A stretch of DNA of 64,000 nt from Pseudomonas sp. B20(2017). GTDB taxonomy: Bacteria; Pseudomonadota; Gammaproteobacteria; Pseudomonadales; Pseudomonadaceae. Of this stretch, positions 8,900 through 17,894 are shown piece by piece. The position numbers and the translations under genes are program-made. Below the pieces are notes generated by a model that was given only the letters and a program-made list of their open reading frames with translations, was not told the DNA's origin and ran no database searches. The DNA is taken from contig NZ_NEJP01000007.1 in NCBI RefSeq assembly GCF_002113125.1, positions 1 to 64,000 of the forward strand. Direction: 5' to 3'. Numbering within the stretch: the first letter of the stretch is position 1; every line of letters starts with the position of its first letter.

Positions 8900-9825
8900 T
8901 GGATATCGATCTGCTGAGCAATATTTTCTACGCGATGGTGCGCTGCGGTACGCCACTGCTGTTGGTGGCGCTGGGTGAATTGATTTGCGAGAAGAGCGGC
9001 GTACTCAACCTTGGCCAGGAAGGCATGATGCTGTTTGGCGCGGTGATCGGTTTCATCGTCGCGTTCAACAGCGGCAACCTCTGGTTGGGCGTGGTGTTGG
9101 CGATGCTTGCCGGGATGTTGCTGTCGTCGCTGTTTGCCCTGGTGGCGCTGGTGTTCAACGCCAATCAGGTGGCGACCGGGCTGGCGCTGACGATTTTCGG
9201 CGTCGGCCTGTCGACCTTTGTCGGCGCGGCGTGGGTCGGCAAACCGCTGGCCGGTTTCGAGCCGCTGGCCATTCCTTACTTGAGTGAAATCCCGCTGATC
9301 GGCCGGATGCTGTTTGCCCAGGATCTGCTGGTGTACCTGTCGTTCGCACTGTTTGCGCTGGTGGCGTGGGTGATCGTGAAAAGTCGCGTCGGGCTGATCA
9401 TTCAAGCGGTCGGCGAGAATCCTGATGCGGCGAGTGCCATGGGCTTGCCGGTGCTGACCGTGCGCACACTGGCGGTATTGTTTGGCGGCGCGATGGCCGG
9501 ACTGGCCGGGGCTTATCTGTCGCTGGCTTACACGCCGATGTGGGCCGAGAACATGACCGCCGGACGCGGCTGGATCGCCCTGGCGCTGGTGGTGTTCGCC
9601 AGTTGGCGGGTGTGGCGGTTGTTGCTCGGCGCGTATCTGTTCGGACTCGCCAGCATCCTGCACCTGGTGGCGCAGGGGTTGGGGCTGGCGATTCCTTCGA
9701 GCCTGCTGGCGATGCTGCCGTACGTCGCAACCATTCTGGTGCTGGTGCTGTTGTCGCGGGACGCGGTGCGTACGCGGTTGTATGCGCCGGTGTCACTCGG
9801 GCAGCCGTGGCAGGCCGGACACTAA
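8899..9825 (+). CDS. ABC transporter permease (BMP/nucleoside family, YufQ-like)
   Basis: A permease of about 308 residues and the partner of the preceding gene. It has the conserved GELICEKSGVLNLGQEGMML region near the N terminus (in parts, ~28-47), GLALTIFGVGLS, and about eight membrane segments. The ATG at 8899 overlaps the upstream TGA (ATGA); a GTG one codon earlier is also in frame, but the ATG is preferred. Its 3' end overlaps the tail of the oppositely oriented membrane-protein gene by 4 bp. Substrate inference is as for the ATPase. Confidence 0.9.
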   Translation: MDIDLLSNIFYAMVRCGTPLLLVALGELICEKSGVLNLGQEGMMLFGAVIGFIVAFNSGNLWLGVVLAMLAGMLLSSLFALVALVFNANQVATGLALTIFGVGLSTFVGAAWVGKPLAGFEPLAIPYLSEIPLIGRMLFAQDLLVYLSFALFALVAWVIVKSRVGLIIQAVGENPDAASAMGLPVLTVRTLAVLFGGAMAGLAGAYLSLAYTPMWAENMTAGRGWIALALVVFASWRVWRLLLGAYLFGLASILHLVAQGLGLAIPSSLLAMLPYVATILVLVLLSRDAVRTRLYAPVSLGQPWQAGH

Positions 9826-10241
9826 GCCGTGACGGCTCGCGACACCGGCCGAACCGGCAACGCCTGAGCGATGCCCCACGCCACTTCGAGCACCAGGAAA
9901 CCCACCACCAAAGAACTGGCGCCGTGGGCCAGGGCATACGTCATCCACCCGGCAAACAGAAACCGGGCCACCGCGTCATAGCGCCCATAAACCGGCTGCG
10001 GATCACGAATCCGCAGCACCGCCCACAAGCACACCACCGAACCGAACAGATTGGCTATCAACAGGTGCGCCGGTTCGAACGGCGGCAGCTCGCCGGGCAG
10101 CTCCAGCGCCTGACTCAGTGCCGTCAGCAACCCATGCAACACAGCAAAACTCCACGGCGTGACAAACGCCGCCGTCACGATCAAGTCATACCAGGCACTG
10201 CCGCGCACCACCTGCCGATATTGCGTTGAAGTCCACATCAT
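9822..10241 (-). CDS. Small integral membrane protein under a MerR-type promoter
   Basis: 139 residues with about four hydrophobic segments (around 18-40, 62-80, 91-112 and 114-130). I do not recognise a named family with certainty. GGAG lies 5 nt before the first of two adjacent ATG codons. It is divergent from a MerR regulator, and the gap carries a textbook MerR-type promoter pointing at this gene. Its stop codon overlaps the stop of the ABC permease tail to tail. A role as a regulated membrane target of that MerR protein is inferred. Confidence 0.75.
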   Translation of the reverse strand: MMWTSTQYRQVVRGSAWYDLIVTAAFVTPWSFAVLHGLLTALSQALELPGELPPFEPAHLLIANLFGSVVCLWAVLRIRDPQPVYGRYDAVARFLFAGWMTYALAHGASSLVVGFLVLEVAWGIAQALPVRPVSRAVTA

Positions 10242-10270
10242 CCTTGCTCCAAAAATTCAGGGAGCAACTA

Positions 10271-10301
10271 CGGTAAAGCCTGGAGTATGCTCCAGGGTCA
10301 A
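10271..10301 (-). promoter_or_regulatory. MerR-type promoter/operator driving the small membrane protein
   Basis: On the minus strand, TTGACC (10296-10301) is followed by a 19-bp spacer and a weak TTACCG -10. The spacer holds an 18-bp perfect dyad (CCTGGAG, 4 bp, CTCCAGG; 10279-10296). A 19-bp spacer with a central dyad is the signature of MerR-activated promoters, and the merR gene starts 20 bp away in the other direction. Confidence 0.75.
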
Positions 10302-10321
10302 ACACTTTCGAGACCTGCAAG

Positions 10322-10672
10322 ATGCGCATCGGTGAGTTGGCCCAGGCCTGCGATGTCAGCCGTGACACGCTGCGTTTTTACGAGGAGCGCGGATTGATCG
10401 CGGCGCAACGCAGCGCCAACGGTTATCGCGACTATCCGCCGGAGATGGTGCAACTGGTGCTGTACATCAAGACGGCGCAACGTCTGGGCTTTACCCTTGG
10501 CGAGATCGGCAATAGCGTTGGCGCGTTGTGGCACTCGCCAAACCCCGACACCACCGTCACGCAACTGCTGCAAGACAAACTCAAGCTGGTCGAAACCCGC
10601 ATGGCCGAGCTCGGTGAGTTGCGCCAGGAATTGCAACATCGGCTCGGTCAACGTTGTCCATTGAACCCGTGA
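10322..10672 (+). CDS. MerR-family transcriptional regulator
   Basis: 116 residues. An N-terminal MerR winged helix (MRIGELAQACDVSRDTLRFYEERGL, in parts, 1-25; the SRDTLRFYE helix is typical) is followed by a dimerisation coiled coil (~80-105). It has only two cysteines (about 10 and 112) and no CueR-, MerR- or ZntR-like metal loop, so it is more likely to sense a small molecule, aldehyde or redox stress than a heavy metal (inference). It sits 27 bp before an SDR gene that it probably shares a transcript with, and is divergent from a MerR-type promoter. Confidence 0.88.
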   Translation: MRIGELAQACDVSRDTLRFYEERGLIAAQRSANGYRDYPPEMVQLVLYIKTAQRLGFTLGEIGNSVGALWHSPNPDTTVTQLLQDKLKLVETRMAELGELRQELQHRLGQRCPLNP

Positions 10673-10699
10673 TCTTTCAACTTTCAAGGAAAGCCCATC

Positions 10700-11395
10700 A
10701 TGTCCGCACTGAATCCTGCCAAGCACGCACTGATCATCGGCGCCTCCCGTGGCCTGGGCCTGGGACTGGTGAAAACCCTGCTGGCCGACGGCTGGCAAGT
10801 CACCGCCACGGTTCGCAACCCGTCGAACGCCGAGGCTCTAAAAGCACTGGGTAACGTGCAGATCGAAAAACTCGACATGGACGACCAGCAAGCGGTGATC
10901 GCCCTGAGCCAGAAGCTCAAGGGCGAGACCTTCGACCTGCTGTTCGTCAACGCCGGGGTCAAAGGCCCCGACGTGCAGACCCCGGGCGGCGCGACGCTGG
11001 CGGAAGTCGGCCAGTTGTTCTTCACCAACGCGGTGGCACCGATCAATCTGGCCCAGCGCTTCGTCGGGCAGATTCGCGACGGCAGCGGCGTGCTGGCGTT
11101 CATGAGTTCGGTGCTCGGCAGCGTGACCATGCCCGACGCGCCGGAACTGGCGCTGTACAAGGCCAGCAAGGCGGCGCTGAACTCGATGACCAACAGTTTC
11201 GTCACGCAACTGGGCGATCAGAAACTCACCGTGCTGTCGCTGCATCCGGGCTGGGTGAAAACCGACATGGGCGGCGAAGGTGCCGACATCGACGTGGAGA
11301 CCAGCACCCGTGGTCTGGTGGATCAGGTGGACGCGTTTGCCGGCAAGGGCGGCCATCACTTCGTGAACTACAAGGGTGAAACCATTCCCTGGTAA
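10700..11395 (+). CDS. Short-chain dehydrogenase/reductase (SDR)
   Basis: 231 residues with a classical SDR fold. The cofactor loop is GASRGLGLGL (about 14-23), followed by NAGVKGPD (the NNAG-equivalent, ~86-93), a catalytic Ser in MSSVLGSV, and Tyr/Lys in LYKASKAAL (YxxxK). The alternating dinucleotide loop and C-terminal HPGWVKTDMGG are typical of the CsgA/sniffer-like carbonyl reductase branch. It is probably co-transcribed with the MerR gene. The substrate is unknown; a carbonyl detoxification role would fit the regulator. Confidence 0.88.
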   Translation: MSALNPAKHALIIGASRGLGLGLVKTLLADGWQVTATVRNPSNAEALKALGNVQIEKLDMDDQQAVIALSQKLKGETFDLLFVNAGVKGPDVQTPGGATLAEVGQLFFTNAVAPINLAQRFVGQIRDGSGVLAFMSSVLGSVTMPDAPELALYKASKAALNSMTNSFVTQLGDQKLTVLSLHPGWVKTDMGGEGADIDVETSTRGLVDQVDAFAGKGGHHFVNYKGETIPW

Positions 11396-11411
11396 ACACC
11401 GAGGATCTAAA

Positions 11412-11500
11412 TGTGGGAGCGGGCTTGCTCGCGAATGCGGTGTGTCTGCGCGAGATTTTCCACCAGATACGACGCTTTCGCGAGCAAGCCCGTTCCCACA
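11412..11500. repeat. REP-type inverted pair (GTGGGAGCGGGCTTGCTCGCGA family)
   Basis: Two copies of a ~24-bp imperfect palindrome face each other (11412-11435 and 11477-11500) about 40 bp apart, just after the SDR stop codon. This is the REP-doublet/REPIN arrangement common in fluorescent pseudomonads. Related pairs occur at 14381, 17792 and 34116. Confidence 0.85.
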
Positions 11501-11654
11501 TTGGAATTGTGAGTTGTCTGGTCGGGTTGGGCTTGCCCGTCGCAACATTTTGTTCGAAACTCCGCACCTCGTCCTTCGCGGCGACCCTGGATCAGCAGAC
11601 AGGGCAACACTGAGCTGGCAACCCTGAACCCAACTTTCAGAGGAGCCGGCCACA

Positions 11655-13013
11655 ATGCCTGCGACCCGTATCTGGTTGAAAAATCCCCTCGCCATTTTCA
11701 CGGCCAACGGTCTCGATGCCCGTGGTGGTCTGGTGCTGCAAGACGGTGTGATCACCGAAGTGCTCGGCGCCGGCCAACAGCCATCGACCCCATGCAATGA
11801 AGTGTTCGACGCTCGTGAACACGTGATCCTGCCGGGCCTGATCAACACCCATCACCACTTCTATCAGACCCTGACCCGCGCCTGGGCGCCAGTGGTCAAC
11901 CAGCCATTGTTCCCGTGGCTGAAAACCCTGTACCCGGTATGGGCGCGCCTGACGCCTGAAAAACTCGCCCTCGCCACCAAAGTCGCACTGGCCGAGTTGC
12001 TGTTGTCGGGTTGCACCACCGCTGCCGACCATCACTACCTGTTCCCGGATGGCCTGGAAAACGCCATCGACGTGCAAGTCGAAACCGTGCGCGAACTGGG
12101 CATGCGCGCCATGCTCACCCGTGGTTCGATGAGCCTCGGCGAGAAGGACGGCGGCCTGCCTCCGCAGCAGACCGTGCAGGAAGGCCAGGTGATTCTCGAC
12201 GACAGCCAGCGGCTGATTCACGAGTACCACGAACGTGGCGACGGCGCGCAAATCCAGATCGCCCTGGCGCCGTGCTCGCCGTTCTCGGTGACCCCGGAAA
12301 TCATGTCCGCCAGCGCTGAACTGGCAAACAAACTCGATGTGCGTCTGCACACCCACCTTGCCGAAACCCTCGACGAAGAAGACTTCTGCCTGCAACGCTT
12401 CGGCCTGCGCACGGTGGATTATCTGGACAGCGTCGGCTGGCTCGGCCCGCGCACATGGCTGGCCCACGGCATCCACTTCAACCCCGACGAAATCGCCCGG
12501 CTCGGCGCAGCCGGCACCGGAATCTGCCATTGCCCGAGCTCGAACATGCGCCTGGCGTCCGGCATCTGCCCGAGCATCGAGCTGACCGATGCCGGCGCGT
12601 TGTTCGGTCTCGGTGTGGATGGCTCGGCGTCCAACGATGCGTCGAACATGATCCTCGAAGCGCGTCAGGCCCTGTACATCCAGCGCCTGCGTTATGGCGC
12701 CGAAAAGATCACTCCGGAACGTGTGCTGGGCTGGGCGACCAAGGGGTCGGCGAGCCTGCTGGGTCGCAGCGACATTGGTGAACTGGCGGTCGGCAAGCAG
12801 GCGGATCTGGCGTTGTTCAAGCTCGATGAACTGCGCTTTTCGGGCAGTCATGATCCGATCTCGGCGTTGCTGTTATGCGGCGCGGATCGTGCGGATCGGG
12901 TGATGGTCGGCGGCAAGTGGCGCGTGGTTGACGGGCAGGTTGAAGGGCTGGATCTCAAAGGCCTGATTGCCGATCACAGCCAGGCGGCTCGGCAGTTGAT
13001 CGCCGGTAACTGA
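11655..13013 (+). CDS. 8-oxoguanine deaminase (amidohydrolase superfamily)
   Basis: 452 residues in the ATZ/TRZ-like cytosine-deaminase branch. Metal-site motif NTHHHFYQT lies at about 64-72 (the family's HxH position reads HHH), with later ligands in HTHLAE, LAHGIHF and GVDGSASND. Known: the P. aeruginosa protein with this signature, PA0142, deaminates 8-oxoguanine to urate. By close motif resemblance and shared purine context the same reaction is expected here, clearing oxidised guanine taken up or salvaged. GGAG lies 10 nt upstream of the ATG. The alternative, another purine or pterin deaminase of the family, is less likely. Confidence 0.87.
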   Translation: MPATRIWLKNPLAIFTANGLDARGGLVLQDGVITEVLGAGQQPSTPCNEVFDAREHVILPGLINTHHHFYQTLTRAWAPVVNQPLFPWLKTLYPVWARLTPEKLALATKVALAELLLSGCTTAADHHYLFPDGLENAIDVQVETVRELGMRAMLTRGSMSLGEKDGGLPPQQTVQEGQVILDDSQRLIHEYHERGDGAQIQIALAPCSPFSVTPEIMSASAELANKLDVRLHTHLAETLDEEDFCLQRFGLRTVDYLDSVGWLGPRTWLAHGIHFNPDEIARLGAAGTGICHCPSSNMRLASGICPSIELTDAGALFGLGVDGSASNDASNMILEARQALYIQRLRYGAEKITPERVLGWATKGSASLLGRSDIGELAVGKQADLALFKLDELRFSGSHDPISALLLCGADRADRVMVGGKWRVVDGQVEGLDLKGLIADHSQAARQLIAGN

Positions 13014-13030
13014 TCCAAGCGGAAGTCTCT

Positions 13031-13137
13031 GATCGTTCCCACGCGGAGCGTGGGAATGCAGCCATGGACGCTCTGCGTCCGACGGTGGGACGCAGAGCGT
13101 CCCGGTATGCATTCCCACGCGGAGCGAGGGAACGATC
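13031..13137. repeat. Long palindromic intergenic repeat (GATCGTTCCCACGC family)
   Basis: A ~107-bp element bounded by inverted arms GATCGTTCCCACG...GGGAACGATC, with nested inverted GGACGCTCTGCGTCC segments. It lies between the converging ends of the 8-oxoguanine deaminase and chaA genes. Copies of the same family occur at 15628 and 25224. It has no coding capacity; it is MITE-like or REP-like and perhaps mobilised in trans. Confidence 0.8.
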
Positions 13138-13155
13138 GGTCAGCGATGGTCGCCT

Positions 13156-14247
13156 TCAAAGGCCGAGCAGCGACAACATGATGAACGTCGCAAACAGCAC
13201 AAAGTGAGTCATGCCCTCGATGGCGTTGGTCTCGCCGTCATTGAGGTTGATCGCGCTGACGATCAGCGTGATGAAGATCATCACCGTCTGCACCGGCGTC
13301 ATCGCCATCTGAAACGGCTGCCCCGTGTAAAGGGCCATCGCCTCCATCACCGGCACGGTCAGAATCACCGTCGATAACGAAGCGCCCATTGCAATGTTGA
13401 CTACCGACTGCATACGGTTGGCCAACGCCGCGCGCAACGCGGTCAGGATCTCCGGCGCTGCCGAGATCGCCGCCACCAGAATCGCCGTGATCACAGGTGG
13501 TGCGCCCGTGCCTTCCAGGCCCAGATCGAGGGTCTTGGACATCACCTCGGCCAGTGCGCCGATCACCACCACACCGAACACCAGAATGCCGATCGACAGC
13601 GCCAGGCTGACCGGTTTCGGCTCCTGTTCCACGGGCTCTTTCTTGCGACGTTTGTCCGGGTAGCTGTAGCTGAAAAAGTAGCTGTGCGGCCCGACCTGCA
13701 TGCGCAGGAACAACGCATAAAGCAACACCATCGCGCCGATGGTGAAGGCCGAATAGATTTTCCAGTTGGCCTCGGGAATGAACTCCGGCACCACCATCGA
13801 CACGCCCATGGCGGTGAGGATCATCACGCTGTAACTGCGGGCCGAGTCGTCGTTGTAGGACTGCTCGCCATGCTTGATCCCGCCCATCAGCGCGGCGAGG
13901 CCGAGGATGCCGTTGATGTCGAGCATCACCGCCGAATAGATCGTGTCGCGTACCAGTGTGGCCGAAGCTTCGTTGCTCATCATGATCGCCAGGATCACCA
14001 CTTCCACCAGCACGGCGGCGAGGGTCAGGATCATCGTGCCGTACGGGTCGCCGACTTTTTCAGCGAGCAATTCGGCCTGATGGGCAACGCGCATCGAGGC
14101 GGCCACGATGAACGCGATCAGCACCAGCCCGGCCGTCAGGGCAACGATCTGGCCGCTGTGCAGCAACCAGTGCTCCAGCGGATAGGCAACACAGGCGGCG
14201 ATGACGGCCAACAGCAGAAAGCTTTCTTGCTTGAGGATGGTGAACAT
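13156..14247 (-). CDS. chaA: Calcium/sodium:proton antiporter
   Basis: 363 residues with about eleven membrane segments in two inverted halves of the CaCA type. Each half carries an acidic ion-site motif: VEVVILAIMMSNEAS (about 101-115) in the first and AAPEILTALRAALANRMQS with a following GASLSTVILTVPVM in the second. Between them is a cytosolic basic-acidic loop (PDKRRKKEPVEQEPK). The ChaA family exports Ca2+/Na+/K+ at alkaline pH. The gene points against its purine-salvage neighbours and looks functionally unrelated to them. Confidence 0.88.
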   Translation of the reverse strand: MFTILKQESFLLLAVIAACVAYPLEHWLLHSGQIVALTAGLVLIAFIVAASMRVAHQAELLAEKVGDPYGTMILTLAAVLVEVVILAIMMSNEASATLVRDTIYSAVMLDINGILGLAALMGGIKHGEQSYNDDSARSYSVMILTAMGVSMVVPEFIPEANWKIYSAFTIGAMVLLYALFLRMQVGPHSYFFSYSYPDKRRKKEPVEQEPKPVSLALSIGILVFGVVVIGALAEVMSKTLDLGLEGTGAPPVITAILVAAISAAPEILTALRAALANRMQSVVNIAMGASLSTVILTVPVMEAMALYTGQPFQMAMTPVQTVMIFITLIVSAINLNDGETNAIEGMTHFVLFATFIMLSLLGL

Positions 14248-14380
14248 GACGGGCCTTTTTGCCGAAGAGTGCGAATGAGCTACTGACTGCGGGGCGGCGC
14301 TAACGTTTCGTTACACCTTAGCGCACCAGTGGATGGCGTCCGTACACGAGCATGCACTTTTTTCGGCCCGGCCGGCCTCA

Positions 14381-14442
14381 TCGCGAGCAAGCGCGCTCCC
14401 ACAGGGATCGCGGTGCTTTTGTGGGAGCGAGCTTGCTCGCGA
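14381..14442. repeat. REP-type inverted pair
   Basis: Two opposed copies of the TGTGGGAGCGAGCTTGCTCG-type palindrome (14381-14403 inverted and 14420-14442) with a very short gap, in the region upstream of the BMP binding-protein gene. Confidence 0.85.
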
Positions 14443-14534
14443 AGGCTTCGCCGCGATTCCGACTCGATTTGTTGTCCGCCTGGTCAGCCTTTTGCATTGC
14501 CCTCCCCACACACAACAAAAGGGAGTTCGCGTTC

Positions 14535-15608
14535 ATGCAAAAACGTCCACTGCAAACACTGCTGTGCATCGCCATGGGCCTCGGCCTCAGCCTGAGCGCC
14601 AGTGCCGCCGATCCACTGAAAGTCGGCTTCGTCTACATCGGCCCCATCGGCGACCACGGCTGGACGTATCAGCATGAACAGGGGCGCAAGGTGCTGGCGG
14701 AAAAACTCGGCACGCAGATCACCACCAACTATGTGGAGAACGTCGCCGAAGGCGCCGATGCCGAGCGGGTGATCCGCAACATGGCCAAGGACAACTACGA
14801 CCTGATCTTCACCACCTCTTTCGGCTACATGAACCCGACGGTGAAAGTCGCCAAACAGTTTCCCAAGGTGACCTTCGAACACGCCACCGGCTACAAGCAG
14901 GACAAGAACCTCGGCACCTATCTCGCGCGTACCTACGAGGGCCGTTACGTCGGTGGTTTCCTCGCGGCGAAGATGACCAAGACCAAGAAGATCGGCTACG
15001 TCGCTTCGTTCCCGATCCCGGAAGTGATCCGCGACATCAACGCTATTCAATTGGCCCTGAACAAGTACAACCCAGGGACCGAGATCAAAGTGGTGTGGGT
15101 CAATTCGTGGTTCGACCCGGGCAAGGAAGCCGACGCTGCCAACGCCCTGATCGATCAGGGCGTGGACGTGGTGTTCCAGCACACCGACAGCCCGGCGCCG
15201 ATCCAGGCCGCCGAACGGCGTGGTGTTTATGCCGTGGGCTACGCTTCGGATATGGCGCACTTCGGGCCGAAGGCGGTGCTGACCTCGATCGTCAACGACT
15301 GGGCGCCGCACTACATTCAGGCGACCCAGAGCGTGATCGACCACACCTGGAAATCCCAGGACTACTGGGGCGGGCTGAAGGAAGGCACGGTCGAACTGCC
15401 GATCAGCGATCTGGTGCCGGCACCGGTGAAGGCCGAAGCCGAGCAGATCATCGCCGACATCAAGAGCGGCGCCCTGCAACCGTTCACCGGGCCGATCAAG
15501 GATCAGGCCGGCGTCGAGAAAATCCCGGCGGGGGTCAGCGCCACCAACGCCGAACTGGCGTCGATGAACTACTACGTCGAAGGCATGAAGGCCGAGATGC
15601 CGAAGTAA
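14535..15608 (+). CDS. BMP-family substrate-binding protein of the purine/nucleoside ABC transporter
   Basis: 357 residues. The ATG at 14535 follows GGGAG and opens a clean signal peptide (MQKRPLQTLL... to SASA, cleavage before ADPLKVG around residue 25). No lipobox cysteine sits at the cleavage site, so it should be a soluble periplasmic protein. The mature part is a Med/BmpA-type fold: VGFVYIGPIGDHGWTYQHEQ near the start and FTTSFGYMNPTVKVAKQFP later. It is separated by about 4.7 kb from the ATPase and permeases at 6230-9825, but the only matching transporter parts in the window are those, so they probably work together. Confidence 0.9.
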   Translation: MQKRPLQTLLCIAMGLGLSLSASAADPLKVGFVYIGPIGDHGWTYQHEQGRKVLAEKLGTQITTNYVENVAEGADAERVIRNMAKDNYDLIFTTSFGYMNPTVKVAKQFPKVTFEHATGYKQDKNLGTYLARTYEGRYVGGFLAAKMTKTKKIGYVASFPIPEVIRDINAIQLALNKYNPGTEIKVVWVNSWFDPGKEADAANALIDQGVDVVFQHTDSPAPIQAAERRGVYAVGYASDMAHFGPKAVLTSIVNDWAPHYIQATQSVIDHTWKSQDYWGGLKEGTVELPISDLVPAPVKAEAEQIIADIKSGALQPFTGPIKDQAGVEKIPAGVSATNAELASMNYYVEGMKAEMPK

Positions 15609-15627
15609 ATTCCAACATCTACCCTGT

Positions 15628-15748
15628 GATCGTTCCCACGCTCCGCGTGGGAATGCAGCCCGGGACGCGTCCCTGCCGAAAGCGGACGCGGAGCGTCCAT
15701 TGAGGCATTCCCACGCAGACGGTTCGACGCCTCGACGTGGGAACGATC
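15628..15748. repeat. Long palindromic intergenic repeat (GATCGTTCCCACGC family)
   Basis: A ~121-bp element with inverted end arms GATCGTTCCCACG and CGTGGGAACGATC, between the BMP binding-protein stop and the oxygenase start, inside what may be one transcript. Its central segment has diverged from the copies at 13031 and 25224. Confidence 0.8.
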
Positions 15749-15774
15749 CCCCTTATACCTTTCAAGGATTGTGT

Positions 15775-16740
15775 ATGGATCAGCTTCCGATCATCGACAT
15801 CTCGCCGCTCTACTCCAACGATCAGAACGCCTGGCCGGCCGTCGCCGAACAGATCGACCACGCCTGCCGCGAATGGGGCTTCTTCTACATCAAGGGCCAC
15901 CCGATTTCTGCGCAGCGCATCGAATCCCTGCTCGATCACGCACAGCGCTTCTTTGCGCAACCGGCAGAAGAAAAACTCAAGATAGACATCACCCAGACCG
16001 TCCATCATCGCGGCTACGGCGCCATCGCCACCGAGCAGCTCGACCCGGACAAACCCAGCGATCTCAAGGAAACCTTCGACATGGGCCTGCACCTGCCGGC
16101 CGATCATCCCGAAGTGCTGGCGGAAAAACCCTTGCGCGGCCCCAACCGCCATCCGGTCATACCCGGTTGGGAAGCGCTGATGGAACAGCACTACCTCGAC
16201 ATGCAGGCCCTCGCGCAAACCCTGCTGCGGGCCATGACGCTGGCGCTGGGCATCGAGCGCGACTTCTTCGATACACGCTTCAACGAACCGGTCAGCGTGC
16301 TGCGAATGATCCATTACCCGCCGCGCCACACCGCCAGTTCCGCCGAACAGCAAGGTGCCGGCGCGCACACCGATTACGGCTGCATCACGCTGCTGTATCA
16401 GGATGCTGCCGGCGGCTTGCAGGTGAAAAACGTCAAAGGCCAGTGGATCGATGCACCGCCCATCGACGGCACGTTCGTGGTCAACCTCGGCGACATGATG
16501 GCGCGCTGGAGCAACGACCGTTATCGCTCGACCCCTCACCGGGTCATCAGCCCGCTCGGCGTGGATCGCTACTCGATGCCGTTCTTCGCCGAGCCGCATC
16601 CGGATACCCGCATCGAGTGCCTGCCCGGTTGCCAGGACGCACAGCATCCGGCGAAATATCCGACCACCACCTGCGCCGAATTCCTGCTGTCGCGCTTCGC
16701 CGATACTTACGCCTATCGACGGGAGCAGGAAGCGGTGTGA
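15775..16740 (+). CDS. Fe(II)/2-oxoglutarate-dependent oxygenase, isopenicillin N synthase-like
   Basis: 321 residues. The N-terminal DIOX_N segment (LPIIDISPLY...EWGFFYIKGHPI) is followed by the catalytic double-stranded beta-helix: iron ligands H198 and D200 (GAHTDYG) and H255 (STPHRV), with the 2-oxoglutarate-binding RxS at R265/S267 (DRYSMPFF). All key residues are intact. The ATG at 15775 follows AAGGA. It lies between the purine-transporter binding protein and the (aden)osine deaminase, all on one strand. The substrate is unknown; a purine-related hydroxylation is suggested by context only. Confidence 0.85.
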   Translation: MDQLPIIDISPLYSNDQNAWPAVAEQIDHACREWGFFYIKGHPISAQRIESLLDHAQRFFAQPAEEKLKIDITQTVHHRGYGAIATEQLDPDKPSDLKETFDMGLHLPADHPEVLAEKPLRGPNRHPVIPGWEALMEQHYLDMQALAQTLLRAMTLALGIERDFFDTRFNEPVSVLRMIHYPPRHTASSAEQQGAGAHTDYGCITLLYQDAAGGLQVKNVKGQWIDAPPIDGTFVVNLGDMMARWSNDRYRSTPHRVISPLGVDRYSMPFFAEPHPDTRIECLPGCQDAQHPAKYPTTTCAEFLLSRFADTYAYRREQEAV

Positions 16741-16811
16741 TGGATCGGTTGGTCAGGTTTTGCCAATTGTTTCGGCGGGCATCTGTAGAATGCCGTCATT
16801 GCACCTGATGA

Positions 16812-17774
<963 letters not shown>

Positions 17775-17791
17775 CAGCGCTGAAGATCCAA

Positions 17792-17881
17792 TGTGGGAGC
17801 CAGCCTGCTGGCGATGAGGCCGTTACATTCAACATCTGTGTTGATTGAAAGCCCGCAATCGCCAGCAGGCTGGCTCCCACA
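17792..17881. repeat. REP-type inverted pair (CAGCCTGCTGGCGAT variant)
   Basis: Two opposed palindromes of the TGTGGGAGCCAGCCTGCTGG variant at 17792-17815 and 17858-17881, between the converging deaminase and MFS genes. Confidence 0.85.
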
Positions 17882-17894
17882 ATAGGGTCTGTAT

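Noticed and set aside
14352..14534. 61-codon upstream extension of the BMP protein
   Set aside because: It runs through a REP repeat; the signal peptide and GGGAG site support the ATG at 14535.
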